A stretch of DNA of 64,000 bases, from contig NZ_CP094828.1 in assembly GCF_022865125.1 (NCBI RefSeq), positions 4,891,219 through 4,955,218 of the forward strand, in the 5' to 3' direction. The notes below the pieces were generated by a model. The model did no database searches and had not been told where the DNA came from. It worked only from the letters and a program-made list of their open reading frames with translations. Positions 1 to 8,852 of this stretch are shown piece after piece. A program made the position numbers and the translations under genes. The stretch comes from Acuticoccus sp. I52.16.1. GTDB lineage: Bacteria; Pseudomonadota; Alphaproteobacteria; Rhizobiales; Amorphaceae. Within the stretch, counting starts at the first letter, position 1. Each line of letters starts with the position of its first letter.

Positions 1-1
1 G

Positions 2-2047
2 ATCGGCGCACTCGCGTCGAAGCCCGTGATGGAAGGCAAGGCCGTCCTCTTCAAGAAGTTCGCCAATATCGACGGGATCGATATCGAAGTTGACGAAACG
101 GACATCGACAAGTTCGTCGAGGTCGTGGCGGCACTGGAGCCGAGCTTCGGCGGCATCAATCTGGAGGATATTCGCGGGCCGGATTGTTTCGCGATCGAAG
201 AGAAGCTGAAGGCGCGGATGGCCATTCCGGTCTTCCACGACGATCAGCACGGCACTGCGATTATCGTCTCGGCGGCGATCCGCAACGGACTGCTGATCCA
301 GGAAAAAAGCCTTTCGGACGTTCGAATCGTGACGGCCGGCGCGGGTGCGGCTGCGTTGTCGTGTCTGAAGCTCTTGGTCGAGCTCGGCGCCAAGCTGGAG
401 AACATCATAGTCACCGATATCGATGGCGTGGTCTATGCCGGCCGGGATGCGGGAATGGATCCCTGGAAGGCAAAATTCGCGCGCGAGACGCCGTTGCGCA
501 CCTTGTCCGAGGCGATGGAGGGGGCCGATATCTTCCTCGGCCTTTCCGCGGCGGGGGTCGTCAAACCGGAGATGGTCGCAAAGATGGCGCCCAACCCTCT
601 GGTGTTGGCACTCGCCAACCCCAACCCGGAGATCATGCCGGAGGTGGTCGCAGACGTCCGGCCGGACGCTCTGATGTGCACCGGGCGGTCAGACTATCCG
701 AATCAGGTGAACAACGTTCTCTGCTTCCCATACCTTTTCCGCGGTGCCCTGGACGTCGGCGCGGCGGGCATCGACGAATCGATGAAAAAGGCGGCCGTGG
801 AGGCGATCGCGGGGCTGGCGCGCGAGCGGCCCAGCGAAGAGGTGGCCAAGGCCTACGGTGGAACGGCGAAGACCTTCGGTCCGGACTATCTGATTCCGGC
901 GCCTTTCGACCCGCGGCTAATTCTTAGGATCGCCCCCGCGGTGGCGCGCGCGGCGGAGAAAGCGGGGCTTGCACGCCGGCCGATCACCGATATGGACGCA
1001 TACGTCGATCAATTGAACCGGTTCGTCTTCCGCTCTGGGTCGGTGATGAAACCCATTTTTGCCAAGGCCGTAGGGTCGGCGTGCCGAGTGGTCTATGCGG
1101 AGGGAGAGGACGAACGCGTTCTGCGCGCCGCGGAGATCGCGCTGGAAGAGGGGATCTGCTCACCGATCCTCATCGGCCGCCGCCGGGTGGTCGAGCATCG
1201 TGCGAAACGGGCCGGCCTGAAGCGGGTCCCAGACGCCTGCGAGGTGATCGACCCGGAGGACGACCCGCGCTACCGCGACTACGTCGACACCTATTTCGGT
1301 CTCGTCGGCCGGCGGGGCATCACGCCGGAAGCAGCCCGAACCGTCGTGCGCACCAATGCGACCGTAATTGCAGCCCTCGCGGTACGCCGGGGAGAGGCCG
1401 ACGCGATGCTGTGCGGGGCGGAGAGCCCCTTCAACCAGCACGTGAAGGCCGTTCGAGACGTGATCGGTGTCGCCGATGGTGTGAGCGAGTTGGCGGCCAT
1501 GTCGTTGCTGCTGGGGGATCGCTCGACGCTGTTCTTGCTCGACACCCAGGTGTGCGTCGAGCCGTCCGCGGACCAGATCGCCGAAATGACGGTCCTGGCA
1601 GCGGAACAGATCGCCGCTTTCGGTATCATCCCGAAGGTTGCGCTATTGTCGGCATCACGGTTCGGCTCACGCGAGACCGAATCCGCCCAGCGCATGCGCG
1701 AGGCGTTGGAACGATTGAGCCTTTCCGCGCCGAACCTCATCGTCGACGGCGAGATGACCGGTGAAGACGCACTCAACGAAGTCGTCCGACAACGGGCGAT
1801 GCCCGACAGTACACTGGACGGTGAGGCCAACCTCCTCGTTTTCCCGAACATCGACGCGGCCCATATCTCGATGACGCTCCTTAAGGAAGTGACAGGCGCG
1901 CTTCACGTGGGGCCAATGCTACTGGGCACCGCGCTACCGGCACACATCGTCACTCAATCATCCACGGCACGAGGTGTACTCAATATGACCGCGGTAGCGG
2001 TCGTCGATGCGGAACGGCGCGGGCGGCTGGCTGTGAAGTCTCAATAG
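2..2047 (+). CDS. maeB: NADP-dependent malic enzyme with C-terminal phosphotransacetylase domain, 5' end cut by window
   Basis: The gene oxidatively decarboxylates malate to pyruvate (NADP-linked malic enzyme). The reading frame is open from position 2, so the start and roughly the first 90 residues lie outside the window. The visible protein begins with family motifs ([17 protein letters not shown], then [11 protein letters not shown] and FHDDQHGTA), followed by the NAD-binding half ([26 protein letters not shown]). After about residue 320 comes a phosphate acetyl/butyryl-transferase-like domain ([18 protein letters not shown], then [14 protein letters not shown]). This two-domain form is the usual proteobacterial MaeB; the PTA-like part is generally considered regulatory rather than catalytic. 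Codon use and GC look lower than in the genes beyond 10 kb. An IS3 element lies 67 bp downstream. Confidence 0.95.
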   Translation: MGALASKPVMEGKAVLFKKFANIDGIDIEVDETDIDKFVEVVAALEPSFGGINLEDIRGPDCFAIEEKLKARMAIPVFHDDQHGTAIIVSAAIRNGLLIQEKSLSDVRIVTAGAGAAALSCLKLLVELGAKLENIIVTDIDGVVYAGRDAGMDPWKAKFARETPLRTLSEAMEGADIFLGLSAAGVVKPEMVAKMAPNPLVLALANPNPEIMPEVVADVRPDALMCTGRSDYPNQVNNVLCFPYLFRGALDVGAAGIDESMKKAAVEAIAGLARERPSEEVAKAYGGTAKTFGPDYLIPAPFDPRLILRIAPAVARAAEKAGLARRPITDMDAYVDQLNRFVFRSGSVMKPIFAKAVGSACRVVYAEGEDERVLRAAEIALEEGICSPILIGRRRVVEHRAKRAGLKRVPDACEVIDPEDDPRYRDYVDTYFGLVGRRGITPEAARTVVRTNATVIAALAVRRGEADAMLCGAESPFNQHVKAVRDVIGVADGVSELAAMSLLLGDRSTLFLLDTQVCVEPSADQIAEMTVLAAEQIAAFGIIPKVALLSASRFGSRETESAQRMREALERLSLSAPNLIVDGEMTGEDALNEVVRQRAMPDSTLDGEANLLVFPNIDAAHISMTLLKEVTGALHVGPMLLGTALPAHIVTQSSTARGVLNMTAVAVVDAERRGRLAVKSQ

Positions 2048-2114
2048 GTCGTTCATCTGCATCGGGGTGGGGCTGGGATCGCCGAGCCACCGAAACGCTC
2101 GGGCGGATAGAACA

Positions 2115-2140
2115 TGAACCGCGCCGGGTCTGCCGGAGGC
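2115..2140 (+). repeat. left terminal inverted repeat of the IS3 element
   Basis: These 26 bases match the reverse complement of 3410-3435 at 21 positions. The outer block TGAAC and the inner block CCGGAGGC are identical in both copies. The transposase promoter should lie just inside this repeat, ahead of orfA at 2168. Confidence 0.85.
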
Positions 2141-2167
2141 TCCAACTCCTGAGTAGGATGGAGCCCG

Positions 2168-2494
2168 ATGAGCAGGACGACGAACAAATATTCACCGGAA
2201 GTACGCGAGCGCGCGGTTCGGATGGTGTTGGACAATGAACACCAGCACGTGTCCCGCTGGGCGGCGATCCTGTCGATCTCCTCGAAGGTCGGCTGCGCTG
2301 CACAGACGTTGAACGAGTGGGTGAAAAAGGTCGAGGTTGACAACGGCAGGCGCGCGGGTGTGCCGAGCGACATGGCCGAGAGGATGAAGGCGCTGGAGCG
2401 GGAGAACCGCGAGTTGCGCCAGGCCAACGAGATCCTGCGCAAAGCATCGGCGTATTTCGCGCAGGCGGAGCTCGACCGCCGGTCGAAGACATGA
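2168..2494 (+). CDS. IS3-family transposase OrfA (helix-turn-helix subunit)
   Basis: This is a 108-residue OrfA-type protein. It has an N-terminal helix-turn-helix that recognises the element ends ([18 protein letters not shown] at the start, then [12 protein letters not shown]). A leucine-zipper-like coiled coil follows (about residues 75-95, [20 protein letters not shown]), ending in the usual [13 protein letters not shown]. Its end overlaps orfB by four bases in an ATGA junction, and orfB lies in the -1 frame. In this family a -1 ribosomal frameshift normally makes an OrfAB fusion transposase. I could not pick out an unambiguous slippery heptamer, so coupling by stop-start overlap is equally possible. 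Confidence 0.93.
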   Translation: MSRTTNKYSPEVRERAVRMVLDNEHQHVSRWAAILSISSKVGCAAQTLNEWVKKVEVDNGRRAGVPSDMAERMKALERENRELRQANEILRKASAYFAQAELDRRSKT

Positions 2495-3396
2495 TCGCGT
2501 TCATCGACGATCACCGGGCCGAGCACGGGGTCGAGCCGATCTGCAAGGCTCTGCCGATCGCCCCGTCCACCTACCATGATCATGTGATGAAGCGGGCCGA
2601 TCCGACGCGCCGCTCACCGCGGGCGCGCCGCGATGCCGAACTGCGGCCCGAGATCCGGCGCGTGTTCGACGCCAACTTTCAGGTCTACGGGGTGCGCAAG
2701 GTCTGGCGGCAGATGCGTCGAGAAGGCTTCCAAGTCGCGCGCTGCACCGTCGCCAGGCTGATGAAGGAGATGGGGATCGAAGGCATTGTTCGGGGTAAAC
2801 GGGTGCGAACGTCGATTCCCGACAAGGCCGCGCCATGCCCGCTCGACCGCGTCAATCGCCAGTTCCGGGTGCCGGCTCCGAACATGCTCTGGGTGAGCGA
2901 CTTCACCTACGTGGCGACGTGGCAGGGCTTCGTCCACGTCGCCTTCGTCATCGACGCATACGCCCGCCGCATCGTCGGCTGGCGGGTCAGTCGGACCGCC
3001 CATACCGGCTTCGTCCTCGATGCCCTGGAGCAGGCCGTTCACCAGCGTCGGCCGGTAAGGGGAAAAGGCCTGGTGCATCATTCCGACAGGGGGTCGCAGT
3101 ACCTGGCGATCCGCTACACCGAGCGCCTGGCCGAGGCAGGCATCGAGCCCTCGGTCGGTAGCGTCGGCGACAGCTACGACAACGCGCTGGCGGAGACCAT
3201 CAACGGCCTCTTCAAGGCAGAGGTCATCCACCGGCGCGGCCCATGGCGCAGCTTCGAGGCCGTCGAGTACGCGACCCTCGAATGGGTCGATTGGTACAAC
3301 AACCGCCGCCTTCTCGAGCCGATCGGAAACATCTCGCCTGCCGAGGCCGAAGCTCACTACCACGCAGCGCTGGAACTAACGCCCATGGCCGCGTAG
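2491..3396 (+). CDS. IS3-family transposase OrfB (DDE integrase domain)
   Basis: This 301-residue catalytic subunit contains the HTH_21-like region (residues about 50-100, with [11 protein letters not shown]) and the rve DDE integrase core. The three catalytic acidic residues are visible: Asp in WVSDFTYV, Asp in HHSDRGSQY and Glu in [12 protein letters not shown], with the usual spacing and the conserved [17 protein letters not shown] tail. It overlaps orfA by four bases. No frameshift or stop is present, so it appears functional. Confidence 0.95.
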   Translation: MIAFIDDHRAEHGVEPICKALPIAPSTYHDHVMKRADPTRRSPRARRDAELRPEIRRVFDANFQVYGVRKVWRQMRREGFQVARCTVARLMKEMGIEGIVRGKRVRTSIPDKAAPCPLDRVNRQFRVPAPNMLWVSDFTYVATWQGFVHVAFVIDAYARRIVGWRVSRTAHTGFVLDALEQAVHQRRPVRGKGLVHHSDRGSQYLAIRYTERLAEAGIEPSVGSVGDSYDNALAETINGLFKAEVIHRRGPWRSFEAVEYATLEWVDWYNNRRLLEPIGNISPAEAEAHYHAALELTPMAA

Positions 3397-3409
3397 CTAA
3401 GACAAACTG

Positions 3410-3435
3410 GCCTCCGGAATTCCCGGTGCAGTTCA
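3410..3435 (-). repeat. right terminal inverted repeat of the IS3 element
   Basis: Read on the minus strand, this 26-base segment begins TGAAC and matches the left repeat at 21 of 26 positions. It starts 13 bp after the orfB stop. Confidence 0.85.
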
Positions 3436-3533
3436 CAACAGTCGTCTCGATCCAGGGCGAGAGCTATCGCCTGAAGGACAAACGCAAGGCCGGCCTCATC
3501 GCCGCAACGGCCCCGAATAGGGAGGCGGCCTGA
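3436..3533 (+). pseudogene. 3' scrap of an IS21-type istB (transposition helper ATPase)
   Basis: The frame running out of the IS3 element encodes TTVVSIQGESYRLKDKRKAG and ends at a TGA at 3531-3533. The G-E-S-Y-R-L-K pattern close to a C-terminus is typical of IstB, the AAA+ helper of IS21-family transposition. The catalytic part is missing. It should lie upstream, but that place is occupied by the IS3 element and, beyond it, unrelated sequence. The two direct repeats just downstream fit the terminal repeats expected at an IS21-type right end. The assignment rests on a short C-terminal match and on context. Confidence 0.5.
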
Positions 3534-3542
3534 ACACGAGGG

Positions 3543-3598
3543 GTGGGTCAGATTACGATCGGCGCGATCGCCGAAAGTGGGTCAGATTTGGATCGGCG
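3543..3598 (+). repeat. two 22-bp direct repeats, likely IS21-type terminal repeats
   Basis: Copies lie at 3543-3564 and 3577-3598. Each has the form GTGGGTCAGAT, then a variable AT/TG step, then ATCGGCG. IS21-family elements carry several such subterminal repeats as transposase binding sites. Their position just after the istB scrap supports reading 3436 to about 3600 as the right end of a broken IS21-type element. Confidence 0.55.
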
Positions 3599-3795
3599 TT
3601 GACAGTTCACCGTCCAACCATCCGTCATCCTCCACCGGTCACCCATCCCCCCAAGGTAATGCTGAGCCTTTTTTGCCAAACAACAAATCACGCCGGAGAC
3701 TGAACCGTCTGATTCTGATAGGCTGGACTGCCGGCTCGATGGGTTGCTGAGATCGTGCGACCGCGAGGCCCGGCCGTGAAAATACCAGGCGCGTC
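3599..3795. other. intergenic stretch between IS21-type end and pstS
   Basis: Roughly 200 bases with no convincing reading frame, RNA gene or strong hairpin. It lies downstream of the minus-strand arsenic operon, so a terminator would be expected, but I see no clear GC-rich stem followed by a T run. Confidence 0.4.
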
Positions 3796-4829
3796 TCAGT
3801 TGCTCGGTGAAGCCATAGGCTTGCCGTCGATCGCATCGCCGGCAACTTGTTCGAAATCCATGTAGTCGAAGTACGGGACAAGACCGGATCCGAAGAGGTA
3901 ACCGCCCGGATCCATGCCGTTCACGTACTCTCGGACAAACTCGGCCATGCCGGGGACGAGGTCTTCGTGCTGGTTCTTCAGATAGATGAAGAGCGGGCGG
4001 GCGACAGCATCGCGATGGTCGTGAAGTCCGGCTCGACGTCCTCGATCGGCACTGCTTTCAGGGTTTCGTCGTGCTCGAAGAGATAACCGTAGCCCATGAT
4101 GCCGAGCGTATGCGGGGCCTTCTCGATATCGGCGACGATGGCTTCATCGTCTTCGCCGGCTTCAATGTAGGCGCCGTCCGTGCGGACTGTGGAGCAGACC
4201 TCCAGCCACTTCGCGGGATCGCTCGCCTCAAGGCCCGTCAGGGCGGCATAGTGCCGGCATCCCGCATGTAGCGCGAGCTCGACGAACGAGTCGCGGGTGC
4301 CCGAGGTCGATGGCGGACCGATGACCGAGATCGGTACGTCTGGCAACTCCGGTCGGATGTCGGACCACGAGCGGTAGGGGTTCGCCTTCAGTTCGCCGTC
4401 GACCGGCACGGTGGCGGCGAGCGCATCGTAGAGGTCTTTTCGGGTGAGTTGTAAGTCGTCGGGCGAGAAACTGGAGATGGCGAGGGTGAGGCCATCGTAG
4501 CCGATCGGCACTTCGGAGATCGGCCAGACGCCGTTTGCGCGGCACCGCTCCCATTCGACCCGCTTCATCGGTCGTGAGGCGCCGGTGATGTCGGGGGTGT
4601 CGATGCCGCTGCCGACACAAAAGCGCTCGAAGCCGCCGCCGGTCCCTGTCGATTCCACTGCCGGCCGCGGAAACTTACCGTGTTCGGCAAACTGGTCGGC
4701 CACGGCGTTTGTGTACGGATAGACTGTCGACGATCCCACGATGTGGAGACGATCGCGGGCATCGGCCGCAGTCGTAAAGGCGCAGATCGCTACGAGCGCA
4801 GGTGCAAGGTATTGCACGATGCGGTTCAT
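3796..4829 (-). pseudogene. pstS: PstS-type phosphate-binding protein, broken by a one-base deletion
   Basis: This encodes a periplasmic phosphate-binding protein with a signal peptide (cleavage after TTAADA, about residue 24), the N-terminal phosphate-loop motif GSSTVYPY, then ESTGTGGGFERFC and STSGTRDSFVEL. The first frame stops at 3978. Dropping one frame near 4008-4017 restores a homologous C-terminus (DAVARPLFIYLKNQHEDLVP, then MAEFVREYVNGMDPGGYL) running to a TGA at 3796-3798. One G appears missing where the family has Ala-Asp-Ala. The start has a strong GGAGGAG Shine-Dalgarno. It is the last gene of the arsRC-GAPDH-arsJ-pstS operon, where PstS-like proteins are common companions. It is either a true pseudogene or a sequencing error. 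Confidence 0.88.
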
Positions 4830-4859
4830 GAGCTCCTCCCAGAGAGCAGCGAGGGTCCG

Positions 4860-6023
4860 TCAGGCACCTTCGGGCGCGAGGACCATCGTTCGTTGAAGTT
4901 GTTCGGCAAACACGAAGCTCAGCGCCGACATGAGGGCGGCGGTGGCAAGGCACAGGGTGAGGCCACCGAGCTGATAGCTGACGCCCGACAGCAGCGTGCC
5001 GATGAGGCGTCCGGCGGCGTTCGACATGTAGTAGAAGCCGACGTCCATCGTGACCCGCGCCGCGTTGGTGAAGGCGAGGATCAGATAGGAGTGGAGCGAG
5101 GAGTTCAGCGCGAACACCACGCCGAAAAGGAGGAGCCCTGCGACCAGTGTGACGGTTAGCCAGTTCGCAGGATCGGGGGCATCTCCTGCCCAGGCCGCGG
5201 CGGCGAGCACGGTCGGAATCAGCGTCAGGATGCCAGCCCAGGTGCGGGCGAGACCGACGATCTCGGGCAGCTCCCGATTGCTCGCCTTGAGAAGACGGGG
5301 GGCGGCAGCCTGCACGAGGCCATAAGCGATGATCCAGATCGCCATGAATGTGCCGATCTGGAAGAAGGCGGCGCGGTTACCGTCGACGGTCCCGTCCGAC
5401 AGAACGCTGTAGAAGTAGATCGGGATCCCGACCACGAACCAGGTGTCGCGCGCGCCGAACAGGAAAAGGCGCGCCCCCGACAAGCGGTTGACGTTGGGAT
5501 CCTTTGAGAACACCTCGCGGAACTTCACGCCTTTGCGTCCAACCGGCAGGCCGGAGGGCATGAAGACCGCCACGGCGGCAAAAATCACCGCTAACGCCGC
5601 CCCCATCACCGCCACCGCCCCGGTGAAGCCGACGACGCCGAGGAGCAACGCGCCGAGCAGGAAGCCGACGCCCTTCACGGCGTTCTTCGATCCGGTCAGC
5701 ACCGCGACCCAGCGGAACAACGCGCCCTTCTCCCCGGCCGGGGCGAGGATCTTCACCGCGCTCTTGGAGCTCATCTTGGCGAGGTCCTTGGCGACGCCCG
5801 ACACGCCCTGAACCGCCATCACGAACGCGACCGAGACCGCCACCTGCCACGTAGGGTCGAGCTGTGTCAGCGCCGCGAGCGCCAGGATCTGCAGCACCAA
5901 GCCGGCATAGAGCGTGGAGGTGAGGCCGAACCGGGCGGCGATCCAGCCGGCCGACAGGTTCGTCACGATCCCCATGAACTCGTAAAGCAGGAAGAGGTAG
6001 GCGAGCGCCAAGCATAGCCCCAC
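4860..6023 (-). CDS. arsJ: ArsJ-type organoarsenical efflux permease (MFS), N-terminally truncated
   Basis: ArsJ is a major-facilitator permease that exports 1-arseno-3-phosphoglycerate, the product made when GAPDH uses arsenate instead of phosphate. The protein (387 residues from a GTG at 6021-6023) has about 11 membrane segments and family signatures such as [36 protein letters not shown] and [12 protein letters not shown]. Family members normally have about 40 more N-terminal residues forming the first helix, before the FLFYEFFGVVTN region. Here that part is absent and the frame begins inside the end of the GAPDH gene, so a deletion removed it. Function is doubtful. It lies 30 bp upstream of pstS. 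Confidence 0.85.
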   Translation of the reverse strand: MGLCLALAYLFLLYEFMGIVTNLSAGWIAARFGLTSTLYAGLVLQILALAALTQLDPTWQVAVSVAFVMAVQGVSGVAKDLAKMSSKSAVKILAPAGEKGALFRWVAVLTGSKNAVKGVGFLLGALLLGVVGFTGAVAVMGAALAVIFAAVAVFMPSGLPVGRKGVKFREVFSKDPNVNRLSGARLFLFGARDTWFVVGIPIYFYSVLSDGTVDGNRAAFFQIGTFMAIWIIAYGLVQAAAPRLLKASNRELPEIVGLARTWAGILTLIPTVLAAAAWAGDAPDPANWLTVTLVAGLLLFGVVFALNSSLHSYLILAFTNAARVTMDVGFYYMSNAAGRLIGTLLSGVSYQLGGLTLCLATAALMSALSFVFAEQLQRTMVLAPEGA

Positions 6024-6979
6024 TCGTTATCGTACCAGGCGTAGACCTTCACCTGCGTGCCGTTGACGACCATGGTCGAGGGACCGTCGACAATCGCCGA
6101 GCGCGGGTCGTTCAGGAAGTCGGACGAGACCAGCGGGCGCTCCTCGAAGCCGAGGATACCCTGGAGCGGCCCTTCGGCGGCGGCGGCGCGGAAGAGGCCG
6201 TTCACCTCCTCCACCGTGGTCACACGCTGCATCTCGAACACGCAGTCGGTGAGTGAGGCGTTGAGGAGCGGCACGCGCACGGCGTGGCCGTTGAGGCGGC
6301 CCTTCAACTCGGGGTAGATCAAGGTGATTGCAGTTGCCGATCCGGTCGTCGTCGGGATGAGGTTGAGGAGCGCCGAGCGGGCGCGGCGCGGATCCTTCGC
6401 TGGCCGGTCCACCATCGTCTGGGTGTTGGTGACGTCGTGGATCGTGGTGATCGAGCCGTGGGAGATACCGATCTCCTCGTGCAGCACCTTCACCACGGGG
6501 GCGAGGCAGTTGGTCGTGCAGCTCGCCGCCGTGATCAGCCGGTGCTCGGCCGGATCATAGAGGTCGTGGTTGACGCCGTAGACGAGGTTGAGCGCGCCGC
6601 CGTCTTTCACGGGCGCGGAGACGAGGACTTTCTTAACACCGGCGGAGAAATAGGGCTCCACCTTGGCGCCCGTCTTGAAGACGCCAGTGCAATCGATGAC
6701 GAGGTCGATGCCCAACTCGCCAAGCGGCAGCGCCTCGATACCGCGAGCCTGTGTGAAGTGCATGCGCCGGCCGGCGACGACTAGCGCGTCGGCTTCGTGG
6801 CCGAACTCCTGTCGCCAGCGACCATGCACGCTGTCAAACTCGAGCAGCATGGCGTGTTGGGACGGGTCGCCGACCGGGTCATTGAGAAGGAGAATGTCCC
6901 CGGCGATTCCATCCTCGACGAGCGAGCGCAGGACGAGTTTGCCGATGCGGCCGAGGCCGTTGATCGCAATCCTTGCCAA
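5963..6979 (-). CDS. arsenic-operon glyceraldehyde-3-phosphate dehydrogenase, C-terminus replaced by deletion junction
   Basis: In ars operons this GAPDH uses arsenate to make 1-arseno-3-phosphoglycerate for ArsJ export. The start is the TTG at 6977-6979, giving [14 protein letters not shown]; an AGGAG motif lies seven bases upstream and the gene begins two bases after arsRC. The Rossmann motif INGLGRIG, catalytic Cys in [13 protein letters not shown], and [11 protein letters not shown] are all present. After WYDNEWGY, where the family continues with 15-20 more residues, the frame runs into out-of-frame arsJ sequence and adds an unnatural serine-rich tail before stopping at 5963. The final helix is therefore lost. 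The residues upstream of the TTG in the same frame overlap arsRC and are not family-like. Confidence 0.88.
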   Translation of the reverse strand: MARIAINGLGRIGKLVLRSLVEDGIAGDILLLNDPVGDPSQHAMLLEFDSVHGRWRQEFGHEADALVVAGRRMHFTQARGIEALPLGELGIDLVIDCTGVFKTGAKVEPYFSAGVKKVLVSAPVKDGGALNLVYGVNHDLYDPAEHRLITAASCTTNCLAPVVKVLHEEIGISHGSITTIHDVTNTQTMVDRPAKDPRRARSALLNLIPTTTGSATAITLIYPELKGRLNGHAVRVPLLNASLTDCVFEMQRVTTVEEVNGLFRAAAAEGPLQGILGFEERPLVSSDFLNDPRSAIVDGPSTMVVNGTQVKVYAWYDNEWGYAWRSPTSSCFTSSWGS

Positions 6980-6981
6980 GG

Positions 6982-7827
6982 TCAGGCTCCTTTGCCGGCG
7001 CGGCTGCCGCCGATGGCGTCGAGCTCGCTCTGCAGCGACAGCGCGTCGAGAGTTTCGACCGGAAGCGCCGCGAAGCGTTCCAGACGCTGCTGGATCGCGT
7101 CGTAGGCGGTGGCAAACGCGGCAGCCCGATCGGCCCCTTCGACGGCGCTCGGCCGCGAAATTCCCCAATGAGCGGTGAGGGGAAGCCCAGGCAACGGTGG
7201 GCAATCCTCGTTCGCGGCCTGGTCGCAGACGGTGATCACATAGTCCATGACCGGCGCGCCCGGTCGCTCGAAGTCCGCGACCGCCTTCGGTTTCAGGCCG
7301 TCCGTGTCGTGGCCCCTCGCCGTAAGGACAGAGACCGCCTCCGGGTTGAGCCTCCGGTTCGGTTTCGTCCCCGCCGAGTAGGCGCGGAACCGGCCGTTAC
7401 CGTTGCGATTGAGGATCGCCTCGGCAAACTGCGAACGCGCAGAATTGCCCGAGCACACGAAAAGGACGTTGCGCGCACCGCCCGCGCGGACCGCCGCCAA
7501 TCGCTGCAGGGAACGCGCGGCGAGCGGCTCGCACAGGTCCGGCCGGCCGCGGCAGCAGTCGTTCACCAGGAAGTCGACCAGCGTGCCGACCCGTTTCAGG
7601 TCGATGCCATAGTACACCGAACGCCCCTCTCGCCACGTCGTGAGGATTCCAGCACGCGTGAGCGTCGTGACATAGACCGAGAGTGTGTTGGGCTTGAGGT
7701 CGAGCGCCTCTGCGATCTCGCTCGGTCGCACGCCATGGGGTGCGCGACGGGCGAGCAGCCGGAACACGGCGAGGCGTCCGGGATGGCCGAGGGCAGTGAG
7801 GGCTTCTGCGTCAAGTTCGTGATCCAT
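6982..7827 (-). CDS. ArsR-ArsC fusion: arsenic repressor plus low-molecular-weight-phosphatase arsenate reductase
   Basis: The 281-residue protein joins two functions. Residues 1 to about 100 form an ArsR/SmtB winged helix-turn-helix ([20 protein letters not shown]) ending in a cysteine cluster (Cys91, Cys92, Cys99) suited to arsenite sensing. Residues 119-270 are an LMW-phosphatase-type arsenate reductase with active-site loop CSGNSAR (Cys125, Arg131) and candidate redox cysteines Cys201 and Cys209. It is the first gene of the arsenic operon and probably represses it. The ATG at 7825-7827 has an in-frame TGA just upstream, so the start is fixed. There is no Shine-Dalgarno, and a palindrome sits directly ahead of it. 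Confidence 0.93.
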   Translation of the reverse strand: MDHELDAEALTALGHPGRLAVFRLLARRAPHGVRPSEIAEALDLKPNTLSVYVTTLTRAGILTTWREGRSVYYGIDLKRVGTLVDFLVNDCCRGRPDLCEPLAARSLQRLAAVRAGGARNVLFVCSGNSARSQFAEAILNRNGNGRFRAYSAGTKPNRRLNPEAVSVLTARGHDTDGLKPKAVADFERPGAPVMDYVITVCDQAANEDCPPLPGLPLTAHWGISRPSAVEGADRAAAFATAYDAIQQRLERFAALPVETLDALSLQSELDAIGGSRAGKGA

Positions 7828-7828
7828 T

Positions 7829-7846
7829 ATTCATGGATACATGAAT
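7829..7846. promoter_or_regulatory. probable ArsR operator: ATTCATG-N4-CATGAAT inverted repeat
   Basis: A perfect 7-bp inverted repeat with spacer GATA begins one base upstream of the arsRC start codon. AT-rich imperfect palindromes in this position are typical operators of ArsR-family repressors. The lack of any ribosome-binding site in these bases suggests a leaderless transcript whose start the operator would cover. Confidence 0.6.
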
Positions 7847-8004
7847 TCTAAGTCTGGACCAAGTGACATTTCTGCGACGTCTCGCTGACCGCTTACATTC
7901 CCTCTTCCACAACAACAAAGATAACGATTGGCCGCTCTTCATTCCGAGATCGTCGGGATACGATAATATCCTCTATCTTCTGATGGTTAGCGGCGGCTGC
8001 TGCC

Positions 8005-8727
8005 CTCTTGGACGATCAGCAACAGCGTTGCCGAGTGTCCGCTTTTTGCCAACTCATCGCGGTAGGGGCATGTCCGCTGTTGGGACGTCCCGCTTTGGAA
8101 AGGGCAATCCTGACGGGGATTGTGTTCGTTCTGAGGACAGGAACGCCGTGGGAGCACCTTCCGCGTGAGGTGTGCGAGTGCTCGGGGAAGACCTGCTGGC
8201 GGCGGCTGCTCTCCTGGAGGCAGGGTCGGGGTCTGGGATGCGCTTCACCGCGCCTTCGTTGATCGCCTGGGGCGGAACAAACGGATCGACTCGACGGATC
8301 GCGGCCGAGCATGTTCGAAACGCCATGTGATCTGCGATGCGAACGGCATTCCCCTCGCCGCGCGGATCACCGAAGCCATCGTGGTCGACAGCAGAAAGCT
8401 GGAAGAGATGGTCGACGCCACTCCCGTTCGCCAGACAATCGGCCGCCCACGCAAGCGTCCGGCGAAATTTCACGCAGACAAGGGCTACGACTACCAGCAC
8501 TGCCGCCGGGCGCTGAGGCAACGCCGCATCGGCGACCGGATCGCCCGCAAGGGGATCGAGAGCTCGCAGCCTTCGGTCGCCGCCGGTGGGTGGTCGAGCG
8601 AACCATCGCTTCGTTCTCGCGCTTCCGCCGGCTCACCGTCCGCTGCGATCGACGCGCCGACATCCACGCCGCTTTCACCAAGCTCGCCGCCGCTATGGTC
8701 ACACTCCGATTCTGCACGAGGCGCTCT
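8005..8727 (+). pseudogene. IS5-family transposase relic with several frameshifts
   Basis: Pieces of one IS5-type transposase occur in order in different frames. The first is LTGIVFVLRTGTPWEHLPRE (about 8110-8170), then GVWDALHRAFVDRLGRNKRI (about 8230-8290). Next is a long stretch, GRPRKRPAKFHADKGYDYQH (about 8440-8500), and then RRRWVVERTIASFSRFRRLT (about 8575-8640). The second and third acidic residues (Asp in HADKGYD, Glu in VVERT) survive. The segment holding the first catalytic Asp is deleted between RNKRID and STDRG, near 8290. At least three frame changes make it nonfunctional. I found no convincing terminal inverted repeats. Confidence 0.8.
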
Positions 8728-8852
8728 TTTGTTAGGCGCTCTAAGGACATCGGAGCCCGTGTGATACGCGACGTGATTGGACACTTTTCATGCGTGCGTA
8801 AATGTAGCGCACCCGCGCCGCATGCGCGTCCATCCTCTGCCGAGAAGGTCCC

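Larger units (their letters stand above)
2115..3435 (+). mobile_element. complete IS3-family insertion sequence (IS51-like), 1321 bp
   Basis: The element is bounded by imperfect 26-bp terminal inverted repeats at 2115-2140 and 3410-3435 (21 of 26 positions match; both start TGAAC and share CCGGAGGC). They enclose two overlapping ORFs, orfA and orfB. Both ends have the TG...CA form of IS3 elements. No exact target duplication touches the ends: the left neighbour is AACA (2111-2114) and the same AACA lies one base beyond the right end (3437-3440). This could be a blurred duplication or chance. The right end abuts the 3' scrap of an IS21-type istB gene. Both ORFs are intact, so the element may still be active. 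Confidence 0.9.

Noticed and set aside
2440-2494. A programmed frameshift slippery site at the orfA-orfB junction of the IS3 element
   Set aside because: orfB is in the -1 frame, but no clear A-AAA-AAN or similar heptamer lies in the overlap; only stop-start overlap is certain.
2111-3440. AACA as target-site duplication of the IS3 element
   Set aside because: The right copy is one base away from the repeat end, so it is not a clean duplication; mentioned only as possible.
7847-8004. A left terminal inverted repeat for the IS5 relic
   Set aside because: No stretch here matches the reverse complement of the sequence after 8727 well enough to name an end.
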